Assembly (NCBI RefSeq): GCF_003121625.1
Contig: NZ_QDDJ01000006.1
Coordinates: 62,001-126,000 of the forward strand
Source of the DNA: Ornithinimicrobium cavernae
GTDB taxonomy: Bacteria > Actinomycetota > Actinomycetes > Actinomycetales > Dermatophilaceae
DNA: 64,000 nucleotides
Direction of reading: 5' to 3'
The translations under genes and the position numbers were made by a program. Below are positions 45,301 through 53,988 of the stretch, piece by piece. Numbering within the stretch: the first letter of the stretch is position 1; each line of letters begins with the position of its first letter. The notes below the pieces were generated by a model. That model ran no database searches and was not told the origin of the DNA. It saw only the letters and a list, made by a program, of their open reading frames with translations.

Positions 45301-46189
45301 CGAGGTGCGTGGCTTCTTCGAGGCCCTGTGGACCTCCGACCTGGAGCGCGCCGAGCGGGGCGAGATGTACCAGCTGCGCCGGGCGGTCGAGGCGCACTGC
45401 ATGGCCAGTGCGGACGCCGTGGTCACGCTCAGCCAGTCCATGCGTCAGGACATCCTGGAGCGGCGCCTCCCGGCCCCTGGCGGCAGCGAGGGAGAGGGCG
45501 CCCTGGCCGTCGACCCGGAGCGGGTGTTCGTCGTGCCCAACGGGGTCGATGCGCAGGCGATCGTCCCGCGCGAGCGGCGGGAGGACCTCGTCGAGCGGCT
45601 CGGGCTGCAGGGGGCGTTCGTCTTCGGCTACGTCAGCAACCTGGACCACCCGCGGGAGGGTCAGGAGCTGCTCGTGGAGGCCGTCGGGATCCTGCGCTCG
45701 CAGGGGGTGGCCGCGCGGGCACTCATCGTCGGTGACGGCGCCCGGGCGGACTACCTGCGGCAGCTGGCCGAGGACCGTGGCGTGGCCGACGACGTCGTGT
45801 TCACCGGGCAGGTGCCCCACGATCAGGTCGGCGACTACTACGCGCTGCTCGACGTCTTCGTCGTCCCCCGCATCGACGAGCGGGCGGCCCGCCTGGTGAC
45901 GCCGCTCAAGCCCTACGAGGCCATGGCGATGGGGCTGCCGGTGGTCGTGTCCGACCTGCCCGCGCTCCGGGAGATCATCGGCGACGGTGAGCGGGGCGAG
46001 TCCTTCCCGGCCAGTGACGCCGCCGGTCTGGCGCGCACCCTCGCGCGGCTGGCGGGGGACCCGGAGCAGCGCCGTCGGCTGGCCGAGCGCGGACGCGCCT
46101 GGGTCGTCCGGGAGCGCACCTGGGCCGCCGCCGCAGCCACCTACGAACAGGTCTACGCCACCGTCCGGAGCAGACGGTCCGTCGACTGA
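42389..46189 (+). CDS. Double GT4 glycosyltransferase with novel N-terminal domain
   Basis: A 1266-residue protein with three parts. Residues 1-360 share the unrecognised domain of the gene at 38319 (motif LFHRELHSDSVESPLVRDP). Residues about 370-720 are a GT4-like domain paralogous to it (VLVIDWADKTAVLATL, HVIPNLVDLDRF, SSSLRESWPVGTAEAVAAGAVPVV). Residues about 850-1260 are a canonical GT4 (KISLPHRQSGYALRSYYLL, HAHSGHRGYDLVRAALVVG, VPNGVDAQAI, then the EAMAMGLPVV loop). I chose the GTG at 42389 because GAGGAGG lies seven bases upstream; a GTG at 42362 sits 8 bp after TATGCT and could start a leaderless message. It diverges from the gene ending at 40981. Confidence 0.83.
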   Translation: MPGAGAARGDGRPASRCIVVLAGDPERLTAQESVVTRLRELGQEVRWAYAEGRLPVRPPGSAESTTEAPHRLRATHTNSLPHRVVLTVAPRVVDAHRRATLAARFDPWFRAAARRADDLVVLDPAAEAMLTVLRRLGVRPRVHVGAQALRDLVDDVRVERLQATVAAAHEDLARATPRKQVERIDPKPFARLTAALDVLHGALATRADLPDPSAVRLEPDSPPLRQLPGTTRAPDQVHEFVDLLAPLLGADDPVLTAYRVRAELDGTGHTDADTGAVVAALLETVEPHLVADPAGAVDPDDLDVAVPLVCLALDVLFHRELHSDSVESPLVRDPRSHLAPVLRSRAWQLLTGATPPPAAGADDPDDDPAHRVPRRVLVLPGPYGSFVEPLADALRVSPAARVRVVQRSWLRPHLRTMGTSLPVVRQRLRVGAGLTLGGYPELTRLIGGWAPDVLVIDWADKTAVLATLLAPPHTRIVLRVHGVDVLRPWIHLLDWSRVEALVSVSAPLLDLVRDVVGERARATPAHVIPNLVDLDRFGAVAARERVREPQTLCLVGWAQRVKDPLWALEVLAALRAGGGDWRLLLVGADFTPAPTASGADYAEAFRRRAMADDVREHIEYTGFVTDLPPVLARAGFVLSSSLRESWPVGTAEAVAAGAVPVVRNWPMMAPRGAPRRLYPDEWVVDSVDEAVERIRSLSEPEARDRAASEATSRLHSLADAAGTREQLRELVLGDLGRLAHLSRERRHEEALELVRAVIADPASSPATLRQASISASVAGEQTLRLEALRRWAADDPRDDVLQLVRQQEGRLLELDPQWEPEIAPRSRPEGPVTPVPGRVLHVLKISLPHRQSGYALRSYYLLREQARAGADLSAVTLLDFPPRDNGAGDDPAGERPTEEWVGEVLHTRLLREEVPRPEHPDEFLSAFATALAEVVRERRPSVIHAHSGHRGYDLVRAALVVGRATGVPVVYEVRGFFEALWTSDLERAERGEMYQLRRAVEAHCMASADAVVTLSQSMRQDILERRLPAPGGSEGEGALAVDPERVFVVPNGVDAQAIVPRERREDLVERLGLQGAFVFGYVSNLDHPREGQELLVEAVGILRSQGVAARALIVGDGARADYLRQLAEDRGVADDVVFTGQVPHDQVGDYYALLDVFVVPRIDERAARLVTPLKPYEAMAMGLPVVVSDLPALREIIGDGERGESFPASDAAGLARTLARLAGDPEQRRRLAERGRAWVVRERTWAAAAATYEQVYATVRSRRSVD

Positions 46190-46192
46190 GCC

Positions 46193-47386
46193 TCAGACCC
46201 GGTCCTCCAGGGCGGGGCTCACGCGGTAGCGGCCCCCGGGGAACGCCGCGTCCAGCGCCCTGAGCTGCTCCACGACCGTCGCCGCCCCGAGCTCGGCGAG
46301 CCACGCGTGCGGACCCTTGGGGTAGTTCGTGCCCAGCGTCATCGCGGTGTCCACGTCCTCGGCCGAGGCCTCCCCACGGCGGACCAGGTCGACCCCCTCG
46401 TTGACCAGCATCGCGATGGTGCGGGCCACCGGGTCGGTCTCGATGGGACCGCCGACGAGCTCGCGAGCCCGCGCCGCGTCCGGGGTGACGTCGACGGTCT
46501 GCCCGCTGTCGGCATACCGGAAGTAGCCGTGGCCGGTCTTGCGCCCCAGGCGCCCGGCCTCGACCAGCTCGCGCTGCACGTCCACCGGCTCGTAGCGCGG
46601 GTCCCGGTCGGTCTGCAGCCACACGCTCGTCCCGACCGCGAGGTTGACGTCCTGGCCGATGAGGTCGGTCAGCTCGAAGGGACCCATCCGGAAGCCACCG
46701 TGCTCGCGCAGCGCCAGGTCCAGCGTGGCGGCATCAGCGACCCCGGCCTCGAGCATCCGCTGTGCCTCGCCATAGAACGGGCGGGCCACCCGGTTGACGA
46801 TGAAGCCGGGAGTCGAGGTGCACGTCACCGGGGTCTTGCCCCAGCGGCGCATCAGCTCGCTCGCGTCCTCGAGGACCGCCGGCGCGCTCTGCGTGGTGCG
46901 CACGACCTCGACCAGCTTCATCAGGGGCGGTGGGTTGAAGAAGTGCAGGCCGATCACGCGCTCCGGGGCCCGGAGGTCGGCGGCGATCGCCCCGACGTCG
47001 AGGCTGGAGGTGTTGGTCGCCAGCACGGTGGACTCGTCCTGGTGGGCGGCGAGGGTGCCGAAGATCTCGTGCTTGACGCCGAGCTCCTCCACGACGGCCT
47101 CGATCACCAGGCCCACGGGGGGCAGTGCCCTCAGGTCACCGTCGGCCGCCGGTCCGATGACGATCCGCCTGAGTATGCCGTCGCTCTCCTCCGCGCTCAG
47201 CCTCCCCTTCTCGACCAGGCGGGTGAGGGTGTTGGCCAGCTTCTCCCGCGCGCGGGCGGCCGCCCCCTCGGCCGCGTCGACGAGGTGGACCTCGTGGCCG
47301 GCCGCGGCGGCAACCTGCGCGATGCCGGAGCCCATCGCACCGGCCCCGACGACGGCCACGGTGGTCTGAGCGTCAGTGAGTGGCAT
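46193..47386 (-). CDS. 3-hydroxyacyl-CoA dehydrogenase, PaaH/FadB2 type
   Basis: A 397-residue NAD-dependent 3-hydroxyacyl-CoA dehydrogenase. The N-terminal Rossmann motif is VVGAGAMGSGIAQVAAAAG, and catalytic-region signatures are TNTSSLDV, IGLHFFNPPPLMKLVEVV and the C-terminal-domain PGFIVNRVARPFYGEA. A second copy of the C-terminal helical domain is present (GRKTGHGYFRY to the end), the two-domain layout of PaaH-type enzymes. It could act in beta-oxidation or late phenylacetate catabolism. The ATG at 47384-47386 is preferred to a GTG two codons earlier. Its stop is 3 bp from the convergent glycosyltransferase stop. Confidence 0.92.
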   Translation of the reverse strand: MPLTDAQTTVAVVGAGAMGSGIAQVAAAAGHEVHLVDAAEGAAARAREKLANTLTRLVEKGRLSAEESDGILRRIVIGPAADGDLRALPPVGLVIEAVVEELGVKHEIFGTLAAHQDESTVLATNTSSLDVGAIAADLRAPERVIGLHFFNPPPLMKLVEVVRTTQSAPAVLEDASELMRRWGKTPVTCTSTPGFIVNRVARPFYGEAQRMLEAGVADAATLDLALREHGGFRMGPFELTDLIGQDVNLAVGTSVWLQTDRDPRYEPVDVQRELVEAGRLGRKTGHGYFRYADSGQTVDVTPDAARARELVGGPIETDPVARTIAMLVNEGVDLVRRGEASAEDVDTAMTLGTNYPKGPHAWLAELGAATVVEQLRALDAAFPGGRYRVSPALEDRV

Positions 47387-47468
47387 GGGCACATCGTGCC
47401 ATCCGCCATGTCCCCGACCGGTGCGTGGTGGCCCGGTGTTCAGGCCGACCGGGCGTCGACGACCGTGG

Positions 47469-48398
47469 CTAGCGCATCCTCACGGGGGCGGTCGCGCGTA
47501 GCTGCTTCAGCAGCGGGAGGTCGGGGTTGCCGGCATCGCGCGAGCCCGGGGTCTCCAGGACGAACGGGACACCGTCCGTGGCGGGGTGGGCGAAGAGCTC
47601 GGCGAAGGCACCCTCGCCGATGTGACCCTGCCCGATCGGTGCGTGCCGGTCCTTGAAGGCACCCCGCACGTCCATCGAGTCGTTGGCGTGGATCAGCCGC
47701 AGTCGGTCCGGCCCGCCGATCTCGACGATCCGGTCCACCGTGGCGGTGGCACCACCGGTCTCGTCCAGCGGAGCACCAGCGGCAAAGACGTGACAGGTGT
47801 CCAGGCAGATCCCGGCCTTCGGGTGGTGGTCCAGTGCCTCGAGGTAGCCGTGCAGGTCCTCCACCCCGGCGCACAGCGAGCGGCCCAGGCCGGCGGTGGG
47901 CTCGAGCAGGAGCCACGGCGCCCGGTCATCCTCGATCGCCTCCAGGATCGGCAGCAGACCCTCGCGGACCTGTCGCATCGCCGTGGCGAACAGCGTCGGA
48001 TCGCCGCTGGGGTCGACGAACGAGCCGGTGTGCACCACCACTCCCTCCGTGCCGATCTGGGCAGCGCGCGTGAGGTTGTGAGCCACCGTGCGGACCGACT
48101 TCTCGTAGGTCGCGGCCGTGGGGCTACCGAGGTTGACCAGGTACGGCGCGTGGACAAAGGCGCGGATGCCGCGCTCGACCAGGGCCTCGCGAAAGGCCTC
48201 GTCGTCGGCCGGCTTGCCGGTGCTCAGGGCCCACCCGCGCGGGTTGCCGACGAAGATCTGCAACGTCTCGCAGCCCAGGTCCAGGGCCGTGGTCAGCGCC
48301 CCGGCGACCAGTCCCTTGCCGACCGGCACGTGGGTGCCGACCGGGTTGCGACGGGTCGCCTCGGCGTCGGTCGGCACGGGCGTGTGGGGGAGCGGCAT
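47469..48398 (-). CDS. nfo: Endonuclease IV (AP endonuclease, deoxyribonuclease IV)
   Basis: A 309-residue TIM-barrel zinc enzyme that cuts DNA 5' of abasic sites in base-excision repair. The metal-binding motifs of the family are all visible: HAPYLVNLGS, VVVHTGSF, LLLEPTAGLG, ICLDTCHVFAAG, LIHANDSMD, HIGEGAF and a final VLETPGS. The start at 48396-48398 (MPLPHTPV) is set by homology; longer upstream frame is not protein-like. It diverges from the peptide-transport operon; the 104-bp gap between them carries the GntR-type dyads. An 82-bp gap separates it from the dehydrogenase downstream. Confidence 0.93.
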   Translation of the reverse strand: MPLPHTPVPTDAEATRRNPVGTHVPVGKGLVAGALTTALDLGCETLQIFVGNPRGWALSTGKPADDEAFREALVERGIRAFVHAPYLVNLGSPTAATYEKSVRTVAHNLTRAAQIGTEGVVVHTGSFVDPSGDPTLFATAMRQVREGLLPILEAIEDDRAPWLLLEPTAGLGRSLCAGVEDLHGYLEALDHHPKAGICLDTCHVFAAGAPLDETGGATATVDRIVEIGGPDRLRLIHANDSMDVRGAFKDRHAPIGQGHIGEGAFAELFAHPATDGVPFVLETPGSRDAGNPDLPLLKQLRATAPVRMR

Positions 48399-48447
48399 GG
48401 GCTCGAGGGTACGGCGTGCGCAACCTTGCACCGGCACGCGGTTGTCG

Positions 48448-48455
48448 TGTATACA
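48448..48455. promoter_or_regulatory. GntR-type operator, peptide-import operon (site 1)
   Basis: TGTATACA within GTGTATACAAAC, an AT-rich palindrome in a 72% G+C region, 48 bp before the substrate-binding protein start and 50 bp before nfo. It matches TTGTATACAA at 57025-57034 except at one outer base. Confidence 0.6.
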
Positions 48456-48475
48456 AACCTGGGGGTTGGTGAGGA

Positions 48476-48486
48476 TTGTATCCAAA
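48476..48486. promoter_or_regulatory. GntR-type operator, peptide-import operon (site 2)
   Basis: TTGTATCCAAA, an imperfect copy of the same TTGTATACAA motif 28 bp from site 1 and 17 bp before the GTG start, a position that would block transcription. Confidence 0.5.
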
Positions 48487-48502
48487 CAACAAGGGTGGCA
48501 GT

Positions 48503-50134
48503 GTGACGACCAGACTCCGTCGGGCCCTCGCGGCAACGGTGATCCCCTCGACAGCGCTCGTGCTCGCCGGCTGTGTAGCGCCACAGGAGCTCGGCGACCC
48601 GCCGGAGCGGGAGGACGTCCTGTCGGTGGACTTCGGGGACCACACGCCGCAGGACGGTGGCGAGCTGGTGATGGCCCTGTCCTCCGAGCCGGACCGGCTC
48701 GATCCGACGACCTCCACGTCGTTGTACACCCGCTACGTCATGCAGACGATGTGCGAGAAGCTCTACGACGTCGACGCCGAGGGGCAGGTGGTGCCTATGC
48801 TCGCGTCGGGCATGCCGGAGATCTCCGACGACGGCCTCACCGTGGAGATCCCGCTGCGCACCGACGGCGTGCGGTTCGCCGACGGCACCGCCTTCGACGC
48901 CGAGGCGGTCGTGACGACGCTGGACCGCAACGTCAACCACGAGGACTCGATGCGCGCCTCGGAGCTGGGGCCCATCACGGACATCGAAGCCGTCGACGAC
49001 GACACGGTCCGGGTCACCTTCGAGCGACCCTTCGCGCCGTTCACCGCAGCACTCGCGGACCGTGCCGGCATGATGCTGTCGCCGAAGGCCCTCGAGGAGC
49101 TGGGGGACGACTTCGGTGACTCCCCGGTGTGCATCGGCGCCTTCCGGTTCGAGAAGCGCGTCCCGCAGACGTCCATCAGCGTGGTCGCCGACCCCAACTA
49201 CTACGACCGCGACGGCGTCCACCTGGACCGCATCGAGTACCGGATCATGACCGACGCGAACATCCGGGCCGCCAACATCCGCTCCGGCGACGTCCACATC
49301 GCGGACAACATCTCGCCCCAGGACATCGACGCGATCCAGCAGGAGTCCGGCATCGGGACCCTCCAGGTCCCCTCCCTGGGCTACCAGGGCCTGACGATCA
49401 ACCTCAACCGCCTCCCGGACGGGATGGAGCCCACGCCCCTGTCGCAGCAGGAGGAGATCAGGCGCGCCCTGTCGGTGGCGGTGGACCGGGAGGCGCTGGT
49501 CAACACGGTCTTCAACGGGTGGTACCTCCCGGCGTGCTCCGGCATCTCGGACACCTCGCCCTTCGCGAGCGAGGCCAGCCGGTCGTGCCCCGAGTACGAC
49601 CCCGAGGGGGCCCGGAAGATCCTGGAGGAGGCCGGCGTCGAGGTGCCCTATCCCCTCCACGTCCAGGTGACGAACACCCAGGACTCGCTGCGCTACGCCC
49701 AGGCCCTGCAGGCGCAGCTGGCCGAGTCGGGCTTCGCCGTCTCGGTGACGCCGGTCGAGTACACCGCGATCCTCGACACCCAGGACCGCGGCGACTTCGA
49801 GGTGATCCAGCTGGGGTGGTCCGGCCGGGTGGACCCCCACGGCAACCTCTACTCCTTCCTCTACACGGGCGGCGGCAACAACTACACGGGCATCGATGAC
49901 GCCGACCTCAACGAGCGGCTCGACGAGGCCGCCTCCCTCACGGACCCGGCTGAGCGGGCGCAGGCCTACGGCCGGGTGGTGGAACGGGCCCACGAGACCA
50001 ACTCGATCATCTACCTGTACCGACAGCGGTACCTGACGGCCCACACCGAGGACCTGGCCGGTGTGCAGGTGTACGCCGACGGGGTGGTGCGCCTGTCCCA
50101 CGCGGGCTTCATCGCCGAGGAGGAGGGCCGATGA
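48503..50134 (+). CDS. Peptide ABC transporter substrate-binding lipoprotein
   Basis: A 543-residue family 5 (Opp/Dpp/Gsi) extracellular solute-binding protein. The N-terminus has a lipoprotein signal with lipobox LAGC, Cys24 being the acylation site. SBP_bac_5 features follow (LDPTTSTSLYTRYVMQTMCEKLYD, GLTVEIPLRTDGVRFADGTAFDAEAVV, NPYTGI-like NNYTGIDDADLNERLDEA). The GTG at 48503 has AAGGGTGG upstream. It is the first gene of a six-gene operon with two permeases, a gamma-glutamyltransferase-like enzyme, a fused ATPase and a GntR regulator, so gamma-glutamyl or other short peptides are the best guess for the ligand. Confidence 0.92.
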   Translation: MTTRLRRALAATVIPSTALVLAGCVAPQELGDPPEREDVLSVDFGDHTPQDGGELVMALSSEPDRLDPTTSTSLYTRYVMQTMCEKLYDVDAEGQVVPMLASGMPEISDDGLTVEIPLRTDGVRFADGTAFDAEAVVTTLDRNVNHEDSMRASELGPITDIEAVDDDTVRVTFERPFAPFTAALADRAGMMLSPKALEELGDDFGDSPVCIGAFRFEKRVPQTSISVVADPNYYDRDGVHLDRIEYRIMTDANIRAANIRSGDVHIADNISPQDIDAIQQESGIGTLQVPSLGYQGLTINLNRLPDGMEPTPLSQQEEIRRALSVAVDREALVNTVFNGWYLPACSGISDTSPFASEASRSCPEYDPEGARKILEEAGVEVPYPLHVQVTNTQDSLRYAQALQAQLAESGFAVSVTPVEYTAILDTQDRGDFEVIQLGWSGRVDPHGNLYSFLYTGGGNNYTGIDDADLNERLDEAASLTDPAERAQAYGRVVERAHETNSIIYLYRQRYLTAHTEDLAGVQVYADGVVRLSHAGFIAEEEGR

Positions 50135-51087
50135 TCCGGTTCACGGCGGTCAAGATCGGCGAGGCGGCGATCACCTTCGTCCTCGCCTCCATCGTCATCT
50201 TCGTCGGGGTGCGGTCCCTCCCCGGCGACCCGGCGCTGGCCATGGCCGGCGAGGAGGCCACCCCGGAGCGGGTGGCCCAGATCCGTGCCGACCTCGGTCT
50301 CGACGAACCGATGGTGGTGCAGTACCTCACCTTCCTGCGCAACGTGTTCACCGGTGACCTCGGCGAGTCGACCCGGACGGGGCAGGCGGTCACGGAGATG
50401 ATCGCGACCACCCTGCCCGTCACGCTCTGGCTCTCGGCCTACGCCCTGGCGGTCGCGGTCATCGCGGGCGTCGCCCTGGGCATGCTGGCCGAGCGCTTCC
50501 GGGGCCGGATGCCCGAGGCCCTCTCCAACGTCCTGGCGCTGGTGGGGCTGTCCGTGCCCAACTTCTGGCTCGGACTGCTGGCCATCCTGCTGCTGGCGGT
50601 GAGCCTGGGCTGGTTCCCCGCCTCGGGCTATGTCGACGTCCTGTCCGACCCCGTCCGGGGTCTCTACTACCTGACCCTGCCGGCGGTGATCCTGGGCACG
50701 AGCCTGGCCGCCGTGATCACGCGGCAGACCCGGGCCTCCATGATCGAGACGATGAACACCGACTACGTCCGCACCGCCCGGGCCAAGGGCCTCTCCCGGC
50801 CCCGCATCCTCTTCCGGTACGGCCTGCGCAACTCGCTCATCGTCCTGGTGACGATCATCGGGCTGCAGCTCGGCGGCCTCATCTCCGGTGCGGTCGTCAC
50901 CGAGCGCATCTTCGCCCTCCCCGGCCTGGGCAAGCTCACCCTCGATGCGGTCTTCGCGCGGGACTACCCGGTCATCCAGGCGGTCGTGCTGGTGATCACC
51001 CTCGCCTACATCGTGATCAACCTGGCCGTGGACCTTCTCTACTCTGTGATCAACCCGACCATCCGGACAGGAGTGTCGACGCCGTGA
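50131..51087 (+). CDS. Peptide ABC transporter permease, DppB/GsiC type
   Basis: A 318-residue inner-membrane permease with six predicted helices and the DppB-type N-terminus (VFVGVRSLPGDPA). The cytoplasmic ATPase-contact (EAA) loop reads TDYVRTARAKGLSRPRILFRYGLRNSL. GALISGAVVTERIF-like LISGAVVTERIFALPGLGKL is characteristic. The ATG overlaps the binding-protein stop by four bases, with AGGAGGG upstream, and its own stop overlaps the next permease (GTGA). Confidence 0.95.
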   Translation: MIRFTAVKIGEAAITFVLASIVIFVGVRSLPGDPALAMAGEEATPERVAQIRADLGLDEPMVVQYLTFLRNVFTGDLGESTRTGQAVTEMIATTLPVTLWLSAYALAVAVIAGVALGMLAERFRGRMPEALSNVLALVGLSVPNFWLGLLAILLLAVSLGWFPASGYVDVLSDPVRGLYYLTLPAVILGTSLAAVITRQTRASMIETMNTDYVRTARAKGLSRPRILFRYGLRNSLIVLVTIIGLQLGGLISGAVVTERIFALPGLGKLTLDAVFARDYPVIQAVVLVITLAYIVINLAVDLLYSVINPTIRTGVSTP

Positions 51088-52103
51088 GCACCCCACTCGT
51101 GACGACCGAGAGCACCGAGCCGGTCAGGGCGCCCCGGCGGGGTGCGCTCGCCTCGCTGGTGCGGACGCCGCTCGGGCTGCTGGGCACCGTCCTGCTGGTC
51201 CTGACCGCGGAGGTGGCGGTGCTCGCGCCCTGGATCGCCCCGCACGGCTTCTCCGAGACCAACTTCGCCTACCCGTTCCAGGTGCCGGGCACGATCGGCT
51301 ACCCGCTGGGCACCGACGACCTCGGCCGCGACATCCTGTCCCGGCTGCTGTATGGCGTGCGGGCGTCGATGCAGGTCGGTCTCCTTGCCGTCGGGCTGGC
51401 GGTGCTCGTGGGCACCCCACTGGGTCTCCTCGCCGGCTACTGGCGGGCCTGGGACCGGATCATCTCGCGGCTGACCGACGTCGCCCTCGCCTTCCCGTTC
51501 CTGATCCTGGCGGTCGGCTTCGTCGCGATCGCGGGGGCGAGCCTGACGAGCGCGGCGATGGCCCTGGGCATCGCCCAGATCCCGACGATGGTCCGCGTCG
51601 TGCGGGGCGAGACGATCCGGCTGAAGAACGCGGACTTCGTGCGGGCGGCGGTCGCCATGGACGCCTCCGTGCCCCGGATCCTGCTCACGCACATCCTGCC
51701 GAACTCGGTCAGCGCGATCATCGTCCAGGCGACCGTGATCATGCCGACGGCCGTGATCGGTGAGTCGATGCTGTCGTTCCTCGGGCTGGGGATCCAGCCG
51801 CCCAGCCCCAGCCTGGGCATCATGCTCTCGGACGCCCAGCAGTACATCTACCGTGCCCCGGCGGCCGCGGTGTTCCCCGGCCTGGCGATCCTCGTGATCT
51901 GCCTGGCGTTCAACCTGTTCGGTGACGCCCTGCGCGATGCCCTGGACCCCAGCTCGGCCCGGGGGTCCTCGTCCCGGCGTCGCCGCACCGGGGGCCGCAG
52001 AAGCACTGCGGTCCGGCAGCCGGCTGACACGTCCCCCGACCCGGCCGCGCGGACCGTCTCCGACGCGGGCAGTGCCCACGACACCGATGGAGAGCCCCGA
52101 TGA
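51084..52103 (+). CDS. Peptide ABC transporter permease, DppC/GsiD type
   Basis: A 339-residue permease, partner of the preceding gene. It has the DppC features GTDDLGRDILSRLLYGVRASMQVG and the EAA loop ADFVRAAVAMDASVPRILLTHILPN, followed by GESMLSFLGLGIQPPSPSLG. About 50 residues of Ser/Arg/Pro-rich tail after the last helix are extra compared with most DppC proteins and probably cytoplasmic and disordered. The GTG start overlaps the previous stop, and the stop overlaps the next gene's ATG. Confidence 0.95.
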   Translation: MSTPLVTTESTEPVRAPRRGALASLVRTPLGLLGTVLLVLTAEVAVLAPWIAPHGFSETNFAYPFQVPGTIGYPLGTDDLGRDILSRLLYGVRASMQVGLLAVGLAVLVGTPLGLLAGYWRAWDRIISRLTDVALAFPFLILAVGFVAIAGASLTSAAMALGIAQIPTMVRVVRGETIRLKNADFVRAAVAMDASVPRILLTHILPNSVSAIIVQATVIMPTAVIGESMLSFLGLGIQPPSPSLGIMLSDAQQYIYRAPAAAVFPGLAILVICLAFNLFGDALRDALDPSSARGSSSRRRRTGGRRSTAVRQPADTSPDPAARTVSDAGSAHDTDGEPR

Positions 52104-53983
52104 CCGCATTCGTCACCCCCGCAGCCTTCACCTCCCGGCCCACCCTCGAGGGGACGTTCGGCATGTCCGCCTCGACCCACTGGCTGGCGACCGCCACCTC
52201 CCAGTCGGTGCTCGAGCGGGGTGGCAACGCCTTCGACGCCGCGGTCGCGGGGGCGTTCGTCCTCCATGTCGTGGAGCCGCACCTCAACGGACCTGCCGGG
52301 GACATGACCGGCATCTTCGCGACGGCCGAGGACCCCTCCCGCCCCGTGGTGATGATGGGGCAGGGTGCGGCGCCGGCGGGCGCGACCATCGAGCACTACC
52401 GTGCCCTGGGGCTCGAGCTGGTGCCCGGCTCCGGCGCGCTCGCCGCCGCGATCCCGGCGGCGGTCGACGCCTGGCTCAAGCTCCTGGAGGAGCACGGCAC
52501 CTGGGAGCTCGGCGAGGTCCTGGCCTACGCCATCGGCTACGCCGAGGACGGCCACCCGGTGCTCGCCCGCGTCTGCCACCAGATCGCGGCCGTCAAGGAC
52601 CTCTTCGAGCAGCACTGGCCCACCAGTGCGGAGCGGTGGATGCCGGGCGGGCGGGTCCCCGAGCCCGGCGAGCTGATCCGCAACGCCGAGTACGCCCGGG
52701 TGCTGCGCGAGCTGGTCGCCGCGGGCGAGGAGCACGCGACGAGGCAGGAGCGGGTCGCCGCCGCCCGGCACGAGTGGCGCACCGGCCGGGTCGCCCGGCT
52801 GGCTGCGGAGTTCGTGCGCACCCCGCACCGGCACTCCGACGGTGGTGACTACGCCGGGGTGATCACCGAGGAGGACTTCGCCGGGTCGTCGGCGCAGTTC
52901 GAGGAGGCTGCGACTGTCGACTTCCGCGGCTACACGGTGGCCAAGGCCGGGCTCTGGAGCCAGGGCCCGGTGCTGCTGGAGGCCCTGCGCATCCTCGACG
53001 GCTTTCCGGACGAGCGGCTGGACCCGTCGACCGAGCTGGGCGCCCACACGATCCTGGAGACGCTCAAGCTGGCGCTCGCCGACCGCGACACGCACTACGG
53101 CGACAACGACACGGCCGTCGCCGACCTGTTGTCCGAGGAGTTCATCGCCGCACGCCGCGCCCTGGTGGGGGAGAGGGCCTCGGCAGAGTTCCGTCCCGGC
53201 ACCCTGCCGGGCGGTCCGGGCCACCTCCCGCCGCTCGTGACCGACGAGGAGTTCGCGGCCGCCCACGGCAGCGACCCGGCCGCGTCCGGCGGCGGTGAGC
53301 CGACCGTCCCGGGCGCCCGGGGTGGCACACAGCCGGGCGGGGCCACCCCCGCGGTCGACCCGGCCGACCCGGGTGCCGACGCGGACGGCTCGGTCCGGGG
53401 CGACACCTGTCACATCGACGTCGTCGACCGGTGGGGCAACATGATCAGCGCCACGCCCTCGGGTGGCTGGCTGCAGTCCTCTCCCACGATCCCCGGGCTG
53501 GGGTTCTGCCTGGGCACCCGGCTGCAGATGACGTGGCTCGACGAGGCCTCGCGCTCCGCCCTGGAGCCCGGCCGGCGTCCGCGCACGACGCTCACCCCGA
53601 CCCTCGTCCTCCGGGACGGCGCACCGGTCATCGCGCTCGGCTCGCCCGGCGGGGACCAGCAGGACCAGTGGCAGCTCCTCCTCGTCCTGCGGCTGCTGGT
53701 CGGCGGTTACGAGCCGCAGCAGGCGATCGACGCCCCGGCGCTGCACACCACCTCGACCCCCGGGTCCTTCTGGCCACGCACCTGGCAGCCGGGCGGCGCG
53801 GTCGTCGAGGACCGGCTGGGTGACGACGTCATCGCCGGGCTCGAGGCGCGCGGCCACCGGGTCACCCGCGCCGGCGACTGGGCGCTGGGCCGCCTGTCGT
53901 GCGTCACCAGGGACCCGGGGACGGGCGTGCTCACCGCCGCGGCCAACCCGCGCGGCGCCCAGGGCTATGCGGCGGGGAGGTAG
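52100..53983 (+). CDS. Gamma-glutamyltransferase-family Ntn hydrolase, cytoplasmic
   Basis: A 627-residue member of the gamma-glutamyltransferase family, made as a precursor that cuts itself before a catalytic threonine. That residue is Thr436 in GDTCHIDVVDRWGNMIS. Substrate-pocket elements such as SPGGDQQDQWQLL and the front GMSASTHWLATATSQSVLERGGNAFDAAVA are present. There is no signal peptide, unlike exported Ggt, so it should act on peptides after import. A Gly/Pro/Ala-rich insert of about 50 residues lies just before the cleavage site. Gene order (binding protein - two permeases - this enzyme - ATPase) recalls the E. coli gsi glutathione-import operon, where an Ntn hydrolase is also encoded. 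Confidence 0.9.
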   Translation: MTAFVTPAAFTSRPTLEGTFGMSASTHWLATATSQSVLERGGNAFDAAVAGAFVLHVVEPHLNGPAGDMTGIFATAEDPSRPVVMMGQGAAPAGATIEHYRALGLELVPGSGALAAAIPAAVDAWLKLLEEHGTWELGEVLAYAIGYAEDGHPVLARVCHQIAAVKDLFEQHWPTSAERWMPGGRVPEPGELIRNAEYARVLRELVAAGEEHATRQERVAAARHEWRTGRVARLAAEFVRTPHRHSDGGDYAGVITEEDFAGSSAQFEEAATVDFRGYTVAKAGLWSQGPVLLEALRILDGFPDERLDPSTELGAHTILETLKLALADRDTHYGDNDTAVADLLSEEFIAARRALVGERASAEFRPGTLPGGPGHLPPLVTDEEFAAAHGSDPAASGGGEPTVPGARGGTQPGGATPAVDPADPGADADGSVRGDTCHIDVVDRWGNMISATPSGGWLQSSPTIPGLGFCLGTRLQMTWLDEASRSALEPGRRPRTTLTPTLVLRDGAPVIALGSPGGDQQDQWQLLLVLRLLVGGYEPQQAIDAPALHTTSTPGSFWPRTWQPGGAVVEDRLGDDVIAGLEARGHRVTRAGDWALGRLSCVTRDPGTGVLTAAANPRGAQGYAAGR

Positions 53984-53988
53984 GAGCC

